Assembly: GCA_019118725.1 (NCBI GenBank)
Contig: DWYO01000285.1
Location: 1-5,518, forward strand
Reading direction: 5' to 3'
Length of the DNA stretch: 5,518 nt
Source: Candidatus Parabacteroides intestinavium
Lineage (GTDB): Bacteria > Bacteroidota > Bacteroidia > Bacteroidales > Tannerellaceae
Shown one piece after another: positions 1-5,505 of this stretch (position 1 is its first letter; every line of letters begins with the position of its first letter). A model generated the notes under the pieces. That model was not told the origin of the DNA and made no database searches. It saw nothing but the letters and a program-made list of their open reading frames with translations. Position numbers and translations under genes: made by a program.

Positions 1-544
1 ATCCCTCGTTGGCACGGAATGTTCCCTCTCCATGCAGGTTAAAACTGGTCGAATCATAATTGCCGATATGTCCGGCTCCGGCATTAAACAGGGTAGTACG
101 CACCAGGTCCGCATAGGCGTCCGGGACAAAAGTCACCAGCTTGAGCAAGGCCTCTTTTTGAGGGCTCAAAACACGGACATTCTGCAAACCGATCAGCTCT
201 GCCAATTTGAAGTTCACACCCCCGTTCGCATTATCCAGATTTGTATGTGCCGCATAAATCACCAAATCATACTTACAGGCTTTCATCATACAACGTTCCA
301 CATACGTTTTTCCCGTCAATGACTTGAATGAGCGGAAGGCTAACGGATGATGAGAGATGATCAGATTACACTCCGATTCCAATGCCTCATCAACCACCTC
401 CTCCGTAACATCCAAACAGAGCAATGCGCCCGTAGCCTCCTGGTTGACATCGCCAACCTGTACTCCGGCATTATCAAATCCCTCCTGCAAAGGTAACGGA
501 GCATATTCTTCTATTTCTTTTATAATGTCTTTTATCTTCAGCAT
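1..544 (-). CDS. Nif3-like dinuclear metal-centre protein, N-terminal part (cut by the window edge)
   Basis: The first 181 residues of a Nif3/YbgI-family protein (COG0327) are present; the rest lies beyond position 1. The family forms toroidal hexamers with a two-metal site. Some members are annotated GTP cyclohydrolase 1 type 2, but the physiological role is not settled. Visible hallmarks are GFDNAGVQVG near residues 22-31, SHHP at 64-67 (H65 and H66, metal ligands) and AAHTNLDNANGGVN at 98-111 (H100 and D104, ligands). From about residue 133 the segment KLVTFVP...GAGHIGNYDSTSF...GEGTFR matches the start of the PII/CutA-like insert of the long (about 365-residue) form, so this is not the short YbgI type. 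The C-terminal ligand pair is off the window. The start at 542-544 is the first ATG after an in-frame TAA; no Shine-Dalgarno is seen. No TAnnTTTG promoter lies in the 128 bp to aspS, so co-transcription with aspS is possible. Confidence 0.93.
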   Translation of the reverse strand, partial: MLKIKDIIKEIEEYAPLPLQEGFDNAGVQVGDVNQEATGALLCLDVTEEVVDEALESECNLIISHHPLAFRSFKSLTGKTYVERCMMKACKYDLVIYAAHTNLDNANGGVNFKLAELIGLQNVRVLSPQKEALLKLVTFVPDAYADLVRTTLFNAGAGHIGNYDSTSFNLHGEGTFRANEG

Positions 545-564
545 ACTTAAAAGGAAAGTTTTTT

Positions 565-638
565 ATGCCGATCTTTCCTAGAGAAGATAATCATCCTTCT
601 TTCCGAAGACGGTTATCTTTTCCCGAAAAGACCGGCAT
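565..638 (-). other. Long imperfect hairpin between aspS and nif3
   Basis: Read on the minus strand, the outer arm at 627-638 (AUGCCGGUCUUU) pairs with 565-576 (AAAGAUCGGCAU) over 12 consecutive pairs, one of them G-U. Inside is a 7x7 loop that can form five further pairs. A second stem follows (611-619 with 584-592, eight of nine paired), then a CUUC/GAAG cap (605-608 with 596-599). The structure ends 20 nt before the nif3 start codon. In plus-strand RNA the same arms carry an A-C mismatch but are followed by CUUUUUU (639-645), so it could also act as a terminator for antisense transcription. The pairing is visible in the sequence; the function is unknown. Confidence 0.55.
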
Positions 639-655
639 CTTTTTTGGGGGAAGAG

Positions 656-672
656 AAAGGGCTATTCCCTTT
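656..672 (-). terminator. Possible aspS terminator, perhaps bidirectional
   Basis: Directly after the aspS stop codon the minus-strand RNA reads AAAGGG-AAUAG-CCCUUU, a perfect 6-bp stem with a 5-nt loop, followed by UUUCUCUU-like sequence. On the plus strand the same hairpin runs into a T stretch (670-674). The stem is short and the minus-strand U tract is interrupted, so termination may be partial and leave some read-through into nif3. Confidence 0.45.
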
Positions 673-2430
673 TTATGCTTTTACATCGACTTTCAGATAC
701 AGTTCTTTCAGCTGCTCATCGTCTATTACTGAAGGAGCATCGATCATCACGTCACGACCGGAATTATTCTTCGGGAACGCGATGCAATCACGGATGGAAT
801 CCAATCCGGCAAACAGAGATACCCAACGATCCAAGCCGTAGGCCAATCCTCCGTGAGGCGGAGCACCGTATTTGAAGGCATTCATCAAGAAACCGAACTG
901 TTCTTGCGCACGCTCTTCCGTAAAGCCAAGCAGTTTGAACATCTTATCCTGCAGCTGGCTATCATGGATACGGATAGATCCACCACCTACTTCCACGCCA
1001 TTGATCACCATATCGTAAGCATTGGCACGTACAGCGCCCGGATCAGTATCTAATAAAGGTATATCTTCCGGTTTCGGTGAAGTGAACGGATGGTGCATCG
1101 CATAGAAACGCTGATCCTCCTCGCTCCATTCAAACAACGGGAAGTCTACCACCCACAGGCAAGCAAACTTATTCTTGTCCCGCAAGCCCAATTGCTCAGC
1201 TACCTCCAGACGGAGTTCGCTCAGCTGCTTGCGTGTTTTCATCGCATCATCTCCGGAAAGAATCAGGATCAAGTCGCCCGGTTTAGCCCCGAATGCCTCT
1301 TTTATCTTCTGGAGAACCTCTTGTGTATAGAATTTATCTACGCTCGATTTCACATTGCCATCTGCCTCTACACGGGCATAGACCATACCTTTGGCGCCAA
1401 TCTGCGGACGCTTGACAAACTCGGTCAACGCATCCAGTTGCTTACGGGTATAACTTGCGGCACCTTCCGCACAAATACCTCCGATGTATTTTGCATTGTC
1501 GAAGACCGAGAATCCATAACCCTGCATGATATCCATCAGTTCGACGAACTTCATGCCAAAACGCAGATCCGGCTTGTCGCTACCATAATATTTCATAGCG
1601 TCCTGCCACGTCATACGCAAGAATGGCTCTTTCATCTCTATACCCCGAATCGTCTTGAACAGATGCTTTGCCATTCCTTCGAAAGTCTGAATGACATCCT
1701 CCTGCTCCACAAAGCTCATCTCGCAATCGATTTGCGTAAATTCCGGCTGGCGGTCAGCACGCAAGTCTTCATCACGGAAGCATTTTACAATCTGGAAATA
1801 ACGGTCAAAACCTGAAACCATCAGCAACTGCTTAAAGGTCTGCGGAGATTGAGGCAAAGCATAGAACTGCCCCGGATTCATACGGGAAGGGACAACGAAA
1901 TCACGTGCTCCTTCCGGAGTAGACTTGATCAGTACCGGTGTCTCCACTTCCAGGAATCCCTGCTTATCCAAATAGCTGCGCACTTCGAAAGCCATCTTAT
2001 GACGGAGCTCCAGGTTCTTCCGCACGCACGAACGGCGCAAGTCCAAATAACGGTATTTCATGCGCAGGTCATCTCCACCGTCCGTCTCGTCCTCGATCGT
2101 AAACGGAGGAGTAACTGCCGTATTCAATATATTCAGCTTCGATACAATTATCTCAATATCACCCGTAGGGAGATGCGGATTCTTGCTGGAACGCTCGCGA
2201 ACGGTTCCGGTAGCCTGGATAACAAACTCCCGGCCTAATTTATTTGCCTGCTCGCACAACGCAGGATCGACTTCTTGATTAAACACCAACTGCGTAATGC
2301 CATAACGGTCGCGGATATCCACAAATGTCATACCACCCATCTTACGGGTTTTCTGCACCCATCCGGCCAATGTGACTACCAGTCCTTCATCTGCCAGGCG
2401 CAAATCGCCACATGTTCTTGTTCTATACAT
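673..2430 (-). CDS. aspS: Aspartyl-tRNA synthetase (bacterial type)
   Basis: A complete 585-residue class IIb synthetase that charges tRNA-Asp with aspartate in the cytosol. Domains in order: an N-terminal OB-fold anticodon-binding domain (about 1-105, with GWVQKTRKMGGMTFVDIRDR); the catalytic core opening with RYLDLRR (127-133) and FLEVETPVL (motif 1, 159-167); the flipping loop TPEGARDF (171-178); ALPQSPQTFKQLLM (191-204); motif 2 FRDEDLRADRQPEFTQID (218-235); the bacteria-specific GAD insertion (about 285-405); CLWVVDFPLFEW (424-435); HHPFTSP (446-452); and motif 3 GLAYGLDRWV (528-537). The length fits the bacterial family. Residue 31 is Met where non-discriminating enzymes usually have His, which leans toward an Asp-tRNA-Asp-specific enzyme. 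The ATG at 2428-2430 follows an A/T-rich leader without Shine-Dalgarno, and MYRTRTCGDL is a normal family N-terminus. A promoter lies about 45-50 bp upstream. Stop TAA. Confidence 0.98.
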   Translation of the reverse strand: MYRTRTCGDLRLADEGLVVTLAGWVQKTRKMGGMTFVDIRDRYGITQLVFNQEVDPALCEQANKLGREFVIQATGTVRERSSKNPHLPTGDIEIIVSKLNILNTAVTPPFTIEDETDGGDDLRMKYRYLDLRRSCVRKNLELRHKMAFEVRSYLDKQGFLEVETPVLIKSTPEGARDFVVPSRMNPGQFYALPQSPQTFKQLLMVSGFDRYFQIVKCFRDEDLRADRQPEFTQIDCEMSFVEQEDVIQTFEGMAKHLFKTIRGIEMKEPFLRMTWQDAMKYYGSDKPDLRFGMKFVELMDIMQGYGFSVFDNAKYIGGICAEGAASYTRKQLDALTEFVKRPQIGAKGMVYARVEADGNVKSSVDKFYTQEVLQKIKEAFGAKPGDLILILSGDDAMKTRKQLSELRLEVAEQLGLRDKNKFACLWVVDFPLFEWSEEDQRFYAMHHPFTSPKPEDIPLLDTDPGAVRANAYDMVINGVEVGGGSIRIHDSQLQDKMFKLLGFTEERAQEQFGFLMNAFKYGAPPHGGLAYGLDRWVSLFAGLDSIRDCIAFPKNNSGRDVMIDAPSVIDDEQLKELYLKVDVKA

Positions 2431-2458
2431 AGTATATTCTTTAATTTAACCATTCTTC

Positions 2459-2471
2459 ATCCCGTAGGGAT
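2459..2471 (-). other. Small dyad near the start of the aspS transcript
   Basis: ATCCC-TAC-GGGAT forms a perfect 5-bp stem with a 3-nt loop, a few bases downstream of the aspS -7 box. It would sit at or just inside the 5' end of the roughly 40-nt aspS leader. It might stabilise the mRNA end or bind a regulator, but a dyad this short could arise by chance. Confidence 0.3.
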
Positions 2472-2474
2472 ATG

Positions 2475-2482
2475 CAAAGGTA
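2475..2482 (-). promoter_or_regulatory. Promoter -7 element for aspS
   Basis: TACCTTTG on the minus strand is a perfect match to the Bacteroidetes primary-sigma -7 consensus TAnnTTTG, 44 bp upstream of the aspS ATG. It implies a transcript starting near 2466-2470 and a leader of about 40 nt. I find no clear TTTG -33 element at 19-21 bp; the best that region offers is CTG at 2505-2507, with a 22-bp spacer. Confidence 0.65.
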
Positions 2483-2501
2483 ATATATTTTTAGAAAAAT
2501 A

Positions 2502-2536
2502 TTTCAGGTTTAGAAGCTGTTTTGAATTTATTCCAA
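2502..2536. repeat. Intergenic repeat, copy 1 (one arm decayed)
   Basis: Positions 2509-2536 match 3565-3592 at 26 of 28 bases (plus-strand core AGAAGCTGTTTTGAAT); the only differences are the two central bases, TT here and AA there. A shared TTTCAG (2502-2507) extends the match after a 2-nt indel. Unlike copy 2, the right arm here reads GTTTTTCT rather than ACAGCTTCT, so the palindrome is broken. It lies upstream of the aspS -7 box and about 75 bp past the CDF stop codon. Confidence 0.7.
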
Positions 2537-2611
2537 GTTTTTCTAAAGCGTGTTTTCGAGGATTTTTTTGTTCTTATGAGGAGTATAGCAGACTATATGA
2601 CGTATCCCCGT

Positions 2612-3517
2612 TCATTTCTTAGGTTCTACATGCAACATAATATGCGTATTCTTTCCGAAACGGAGCCGGATCCGCTCCTCGATATTCCGCGTATGGGCAT
2701 GAGCTTCGGCCACGCTCATATCTCCCGGCACCCGGATATGGACCTCGATGGAAATTGTATTCCCCAACCGGCGCGTATAGAGATTATGCGGGCTGCTCAC
2801 CTCCTTTTCTTCCAGAATCAACGAAAGAATCTCATCCTCCACCTCCTTCGGAAGAGACTTGTCCAACAACTCGTTGATTGAGGCAGAGGTCTGCACAAGA
2901 GCTATCTTCAAGATGAAGAAACTGACGATGATAGCCGCCAGCGGATCCAATATCCGCCCCTGCTCCCCCAAGAGCATGGCGCCTCCGATACCCAGCAATG
3001 TGCCGATAGATGAGAATGCATCCGAGCGATGATGCCACGCATTGGCTATTACCGCCGGACTATCCACCTGCTTCCCGACGAAGTTCGTATATTGATAAAG
3101 TATCTCTTTAACAACAATCGAAACTATCGCTGCTATCAGGGCAATCACACCCGGACTTTCCAGTTCTTTCCCCAGATACCATACGCCATAGATTTGATAT
3201 ACTCCGTTCCAAAGGATACCGAAACCAACAAACAGAAGGAATAATCCGATGATGCAGGTGGCCAGGGTCTCATACCTGCCATGCCCGTAATCATGGTCAT
3301 TATCCCGGGGCTTTGCCGATATGTTCACGAAGAACAAGACTATGACATCTGTAATAAAATCGGAAAATGAGTGGACAGCATCTGCTATCATCGCGCTACT
3401 ATTCCCCACTATTCCGGCCACAAACTTGAATACCAACAAAAGGGCATTCGCCACCGACCCCCACAGGGTAACCCGCACAATACGCTTCTCGCGGGCTTTT
3501 GTCTCATTATTCACCAT
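2612..3517 (-). CDS. Cation diffusion facilitator (CDF) metal exporter
   Basis: A complete 301-residue CDF protein, a homodimeric inner-membrane antiporter that expels divalent metal (commonly Zn2+, in some members Fe2+, Mn2+ or Cd2+) in exchange for protons. Six membrane helices fit roughly residues 15-36, 41-63, 84-106, 122-142, 152-184 and 188-206, followed by the cytoplasmic metal-binding domain (about 210-301, with EVHIRVPG, AEAHAHTRN and HIMLHVEP). The transport site appears to be H49 and D53 in helix 2 (ADAVHSFSD) with H162 and D166 in helix 5 (WHHRSD), an HD-HD set as in zinc-selective ZnT proteins. Zinc is therefore the favoured substrate, but this is inference. There is no long His-rich loop. 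The ATG at 3515-3517 is followed at once by GTG; no Shine-Dalgarno is seen. It has its own promoter at 3613-3642 and a leader of about 90 nt. Stop TGA. Confidence 0.93.
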   Translation of the reverse strand: MVNNETKAREKRIVRVTLWGSVANALLLVFKFVAGIVGNSSAMIADAVHSFSDFITDVIVLFFVNISAKPRDNDHDYGHGRYETLATCIIGLFLLFVGFGILWNGVYQIYGVWYLGKELESPGVIALIAAIVSIVVKEILYQYTNFVGKQVDSPAVIANAWHHRSDAFSSIGTLLGIGGAMLLGEQGRILDPLAAIIVSFFILKIALVQTSASINELLDKSLPKEVEDEILSLILEEKEVSSPHNLYTRRLGNTISIEVHIRVPGDMSVAEAHAHTRNIEERIRLRFGKNTHIMLHVEPKK

Positions 3518-3540
3518 ATAATAATAAGGTAATTGCTTAA

Positions 3541-3562
3541 AGCTGCTTTGATTTTTTTCAGC
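3541..3562 (-). other. Small inverted repeat in the CDF leader
   Basis: On the minus strand AGCTG (3558-3562) and CAGCT (3541-3545) flank a 12-nt A-rich loop with an A7 run. It lies between the large palindrome and the CDF start codon, so the leader could hold two successive stem-loops. The stem is only 5 bp and could be chance. Confidence 0.25.
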
Positions 3563-3604
3563 TCTTTAGAAGCTGTTTTGAATAAATTCCAAACAGCTTC
3601 TGAA
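3556..3604. repeat. Intergenic palindromic repeat, copy 2 (intact)
   Basis: AGAAGCTGTTT (3568-3578) and AAACAGCTTCT (3591-3601) are perfect 11-bp inverted arms. Inside, after one mismatch, GAAT pairs with ATTC around two central A bases, and the symmetry continues outward to about 3565-3604. The left half and centre recur before aspS (2509-2536, 26 of 28 identical). The element lies in a non-coding gap immediately downstream of the CDF -7 box, so it should form a hairpin at the very start of that transcript. No transposase or target-site duplication is seen, so it is better described as a small dispersed palindrome than as an insertion sequence. Confidence 0.75.
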
Positions 3605-3612
3605 TCCAGATG

Positions 3613-3642
3613 CAAAAATAGCAATTATTTGTAAGTTGACAA
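3613..3642 (-). promoter_or_regulatory. Promoter for the CDF gene
   Basis: Minus-strand TTG (3640-3642), a 19-bp spacer and TATTTTTG (3613-3620) match the Bacteroidetes -33 TTTG / -7 TAnnTTTG architecture, with a perfect -7 box. Predicted start of transcription is about 3605-3609, which gives a leader of about 90 nt beginning with the 3568-3601 hairpin. Confidence 0.7.
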
Positions 3643-3682
3643 GAAATCCAAGGGACAAGTTGATAAGGAAACAGGAATTCAT

Positions 3683-3724
3683 AAAACAAGGCTCCAAAAC
3701 AAGGAATACAAGATATAAGCCTTG
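3683..3724 (-). terminator. Possible terminator of the PhoH gene
   Basis: About 19 nt after the PhoH stop codon the minus-strand RNA has CAAGGCU (3718-3724) pairing with AGCCUUG (3687-3693) over 7 bp, then UUUUAU. The loop is long (24 nt), which makes it a weak intrinsic terminator. AAAACAAGG is also duplicated directly here (plus strand, 3684-3692 except its last base position and again from 3697), which may be low-complexity drift. Confidence 0.4.
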
Positions 3725-3742
3725 CCAACTTCATCGGCTATT

Positions 3743-5068
3743 CTATAACAGATTCGATGCCAGCTCGGAAAGTTCGCTTCGTTCCCCTTTTATCAAGTTC
3801 ACGTGGGCAAACAGGTCTTGACCATTCATCTTATCCACCATGTAGGCCAATCCGTTACTTTGGGCATCCAGGTAAGGCGAATCGATCTGCTGGATATCTC
3901 CGGTAAATACCATCTTGGTGCCTTCTCCGGCACGGGTGATTATCGTCTTCACCTCATGAGGCGTCAGGTTCTGGGCCTCGTCGATGATGCAATACGTCTC
4001 GGACAAACTCCGTCCGCGGATAAAGGCCAACGCCTCTATAACCAATTGGTTATTGCGTTGCAGCTCCTCCAGCCGGCGTGCCTCCGGACCGTTTACCGCT
4101 ATCTGCCCCTTGATTACGTTCAGGTTATCGAACAAAGGTTGCATATAAGGCGCCACCTTTTGCTTCTCGTCTCCCGGAAGGAACCCCAGGTCCTTGTTGG
4201 CCAATGCCACGATAGGACGCGCCAAGAGGATTTGCTTGTATAAGGCAGACTGCTTCAGGGCAGAAGCCAATGCCAGCAGGGTCTTTCCAGTACCGGCCTT
4301 TCCGGTCAAAGCCACCAGTTTGATGTCAGGGTCGTTCAGCACCTCAAACGCAAAGCTCTGTTCGGCGTTACGGGGCTGGATTCCATAGTTGTTGGTCTTA
4401 TCTACGCGTTTAATCTTATTAGAGAAGGGATTCAGGCGAGCCAACACCGAGTTACGTTCACTTTTCAGAATAAAGCATTCGTTCGGAACCAGTTTCGAAC
4501 AGATGTCCAGCAAGTCGGCGTCCACTCCGCTAGGAGTACTATATATTTTATCAATCAATTCCGGATCTATCCCCTCATAAGTCTCTTGTGACTTCTCGAA
4601 GACATCCACATTAATTACCTTATCGGTAATGTAATCCTCCACCTTGATGCCTAACGAACGCGCCTTCATGCGCAGGTTCACGTCCTTGGTCACCAATATA
4701 GTCTGCATATCCGGATATTTCTCGGCTATGGTCAAGGTACAAGAGAGGATACGATGGTCCGGAGTCGCCTCCGAGAAAGCCTCTTTTACCCGCTTCTGGT
4801 ACTTATCTCCCGTAACGACATGCAGCATTCCCCGATTAGGTCCCAACGAAGCTCCTTTGGTGAACAAATCGTTGGTGGTAATCGCATCCAACGCGCGGAC
4901 GAACTCACGTGCGTTATAGTTAATCTGGTCACTACCCTTTTTAAACCGGTCCAGTTCTTCCAACACTACGATAGGCAAATAAATGTCATTTTCCTGAAAG
5001 TTCTCTATACATTTATAATCATGTAAGATAACATTCGTGTCCAACACAAAATTCTTTTTTGCTCCCAT
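3743..5068 (-). CDS. PIN domain plus PhoH-family ATPase (PhoH2/YlaK-type)
   Basis: A complete 441-residue two-domain protein. Residues 5-150 form a PIN-type ribonuclease domain with its acidic set in place: D10 in VLDTNV, E37/E38 in VLEELD, D104 in ATPDHRIL and D129 in VTKD. Residues about 230-441 form a PhoH P-loop ATPase: Walker A GKAGTGKT (256-263), Walker B YCIIDEAQN (359-367), the TGDIQQID strand (389-396) and a GERSELSELA arginine segment (428-437). PIN-PhoH proteins studied in mycobacteria unwind and cleave RNA using ATP, so an RNA-processing or stress role is likely; the cellular targets here are unknown. The length is typical of the family. The ATG at 5066-5068 has an upstream in-frame stop and an AAAGGA Shine-Dalgarno 8 nt away. 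Stop TAG. The gene appears monocistronic, and no small partner ORF precedes it in the 450 bp I can see. Confidence 0.94.
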   Translation of the reverse strand: MGAKKNFVLDTNVILHDYKCIENFQENDIYLPIVVLEELDRFKKGSDQINYNAREFVRALDAITTNDLFTKGASLGPNRGMLHVVTGDKYQKRVKEAFSEATPDHRILSCTLTIAEKYPDMQTILVTKDVNLRMKARSLGIKVEDYITDKVINVDVFEKSQETYEGIDPELIDKIYSTPSGVDADLLDICSKLVPNECFILKSERNSVLARLNPFSNKIKRVDKTNNYGIQPRNAEQSFAFEVLNDPDIKLVALTGKAGTGKTLLALASALKQSALYKQILLARPIVALANKDLGFLPGDEKQKVAPYMQPLFDNLNVIKGQIAVNGPEARRLEELQRNNQLVIEALAFIRGRSLSETYCIIDEAQNLTPHEVKTIITRAGEGTKMVFTGDIQQIDSPYLDAQSNGLAYMVDKMNGQDLFAHVNLIKGERSELSELASNLL

Positions 5069-5076
5069 GATTCTAA

Positions 5077-5082
5077 TCCTTT
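5077..5082 (-). promoter_or_regulatory. Ribosome binding site of the PhoH gene
   Basis: AAAGGA lies 8 nt upstream of the ATG. It is the only convincing Shine-Dalgarno-like sequence among the four genes; the others have A/T-rich leaders, as is common in Bacteroidetes. It supports the start at 5066-5068. Confidence 0.55.
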
Positions 5083-5146
5083 AAATTCGACATTCGCAAA
5101 GCGTTTTCCGGAAATCGTTCCCTGAAGCGTTTTTTCTATTTATATA

Positions 5147-5177
5147 ACCAATTAGTTCCTTGGATTGTTTCGGCAAA
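5147..5177 (-). promoter_or_regulatory. Weak candidate promoter for the PhoH gene
   Basis: Minus-strand TTTG (5174-5177), 19 bp, then TAATTGGT (5147-5154). The -33 element and spacing are good, but the -7 box keeps only the TA and first T of TAnnTTTG. It would give a leader of about 75 nt. A true promoter could lie elsewhere in the gap. Confidence 0.3.
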
Positions 5178-5191
5178 AGAAAGATTTTTTA

Positions 5192-5223
5192 TCAAAATAT
5201 CAATTTGTCAAAATGTCAATTTA
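5192..5223. repeat. Tandem repeat of TCAA octamers
   Basis: Two adjacent 16-mers, TCAAAATATCAATTTG (5192-5207) and TCAAAATGTCAATTTA (5208-5223), differ at two positions. Each splits into two 8-mers, so TCAA recurs exactly every 8 bp four times. It lies about 15 bp upstream of the candidate PhoH -33 element and could be an array of regulator half-sites or simple slippage in AT-rich DNA. Confidence 0.6.
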
Positions 5224-5250
5224 CCCCACTCTATTTCGCGTTATTTCGGC

Positions 5251-5279
5251 CCTTCGTAGGAGTTGCTCCCCTACGAAGG
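5251..5279. other. Strong GC-rich stem-loop
   Basis: CCTTCGTAGG (5251-5260) and CCTACGAAGG (5270-5279) form a perfect 10-bp stem with a 9-nt loop, the most stable simple hairpin in the window and much more GC-rich than its surroundings. Neither side has a T tract, so it is not a typical intrinsic terminator. It could be a REP-like element, part of an unannotated RNA, or a factor-binding dyad. Confidence 0.6.
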
Positions 5280-5290
5280 CACTCTCGCGG

Positions 5291-5320
5291 AGTTAAAAAG
5301 CTTCATTTTACCATTTAACT
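5291..5320. other. AT-rich inverted repeat
   Basis: AGTTAAA (5291-5297) and TTTAACT (5314-5320) are perfect 7-bp arms around 16 nt that include the palindrome AAGCTT. It abuts the next dyad at 5322. Such repeats are fairly likely by chance in AT-rich DNA. Confidence 0.35.
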
Positions 5321-5321
5321 G

Positions 5322-5338
5322 TTTTATTCACAATAAAA
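5322..5338. promoter_or_regulatory. Operator-like dyad TTTTATT-CAC-AATAAAA
   Basis: A perfect 7+3+7 inverted repeat of 17 bp, with size and symmetry like the binding site of a dimeric helix-turn-helix repressor. I do not recognise it as a known operator, and its A/T composition raises the odds of chance. Confidence 0.35.
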
Positions 5339-5497
5339 TAATAAACATTTTCTCTATCTATAAAAAAACTCATTCCAGCGAAAATCCAAGGCTATTTCAT
5401 CCCAAATATCCCAAGTTCGGGGCAATATAAAGGCCATTTTTTCGGAAAACGACCGCTATTTTTTTCATTCATGCCTATATTTCCGGAAAAAGAAAGG

Positions 5498-5505
5498 CAA
5501 CTTTG
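5498..5505 (+). promoter_or_regulatory. Possible rightward -7 element at the window edge
   Basis: CAACTTTG on the plus strand matches TAnnTTTG except at the first base, and would serve a gene starting beyond 5518, divergent from the PhoH gene. No TTTG is found at the expected -33 distance, so this is tentative. Confidence 0.3.

Noticed and set aside
32..581. Plus-strand open frames over the nif3 fragment
   Set aside because: The minus-strand reading gives SHHP and AAHTNLD metal-ligand motifs, so the plus-strand frames are shadows.
1090..1815. 241-codon open frame on the plus strand inside aspS
   Set aside because: It lies wholly antisense to the conserved AspRS core, its translation resembles no family, and it has no promoter or ribosome binding site. 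It is a by-product of the aspS codons.
1849..2278. Other plus-strand open frames over the 5' part of aspS
   Set aside because: They are antisense to the AspRS anticodon-binding and motif 1 regions, with no recognisable protein character.
2583..2598. TATAG-CAGA-CTATA hairpin as a CDF terminator
   Set aside because: The stem is only 5 bp of mostly A/T pairs, with no U tract after it on the minus strand.
2522..2881. Plus-strand open frame starting in the aspS-CDF gap
   Set aside because: Most of it is antisense to the CDF C-terminal domain, it shows no family motifs, and its start lies in the decayed repeat.
2832..3038. Second minus-strand open frame within the CDF gene
   Set aside because: It is in another frame of a well-supported CDF coding region, and its low-complexity translation comes from the membrane-helix codons.
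3803..5026. Several plus-strand open frames antisense to the PhoH gene
   Set aside because: They overlap conserved PIN and P-loop motifs on the other strand and have no independent support.
5191..5217. TTGACA-like and TATTTTG-like hexamers on the minus strand as a sigma-70 promoter
   Set aside because: The spacing is wrong for either the E. coli-type or the Bacteroidetes-type promoter, and the motifs come from the tandem TCAA repeat.
5192..5223. CRISPR-like array
   Set aside because: The units are 8 or 16 bp, directly abutting and without unique spacers.
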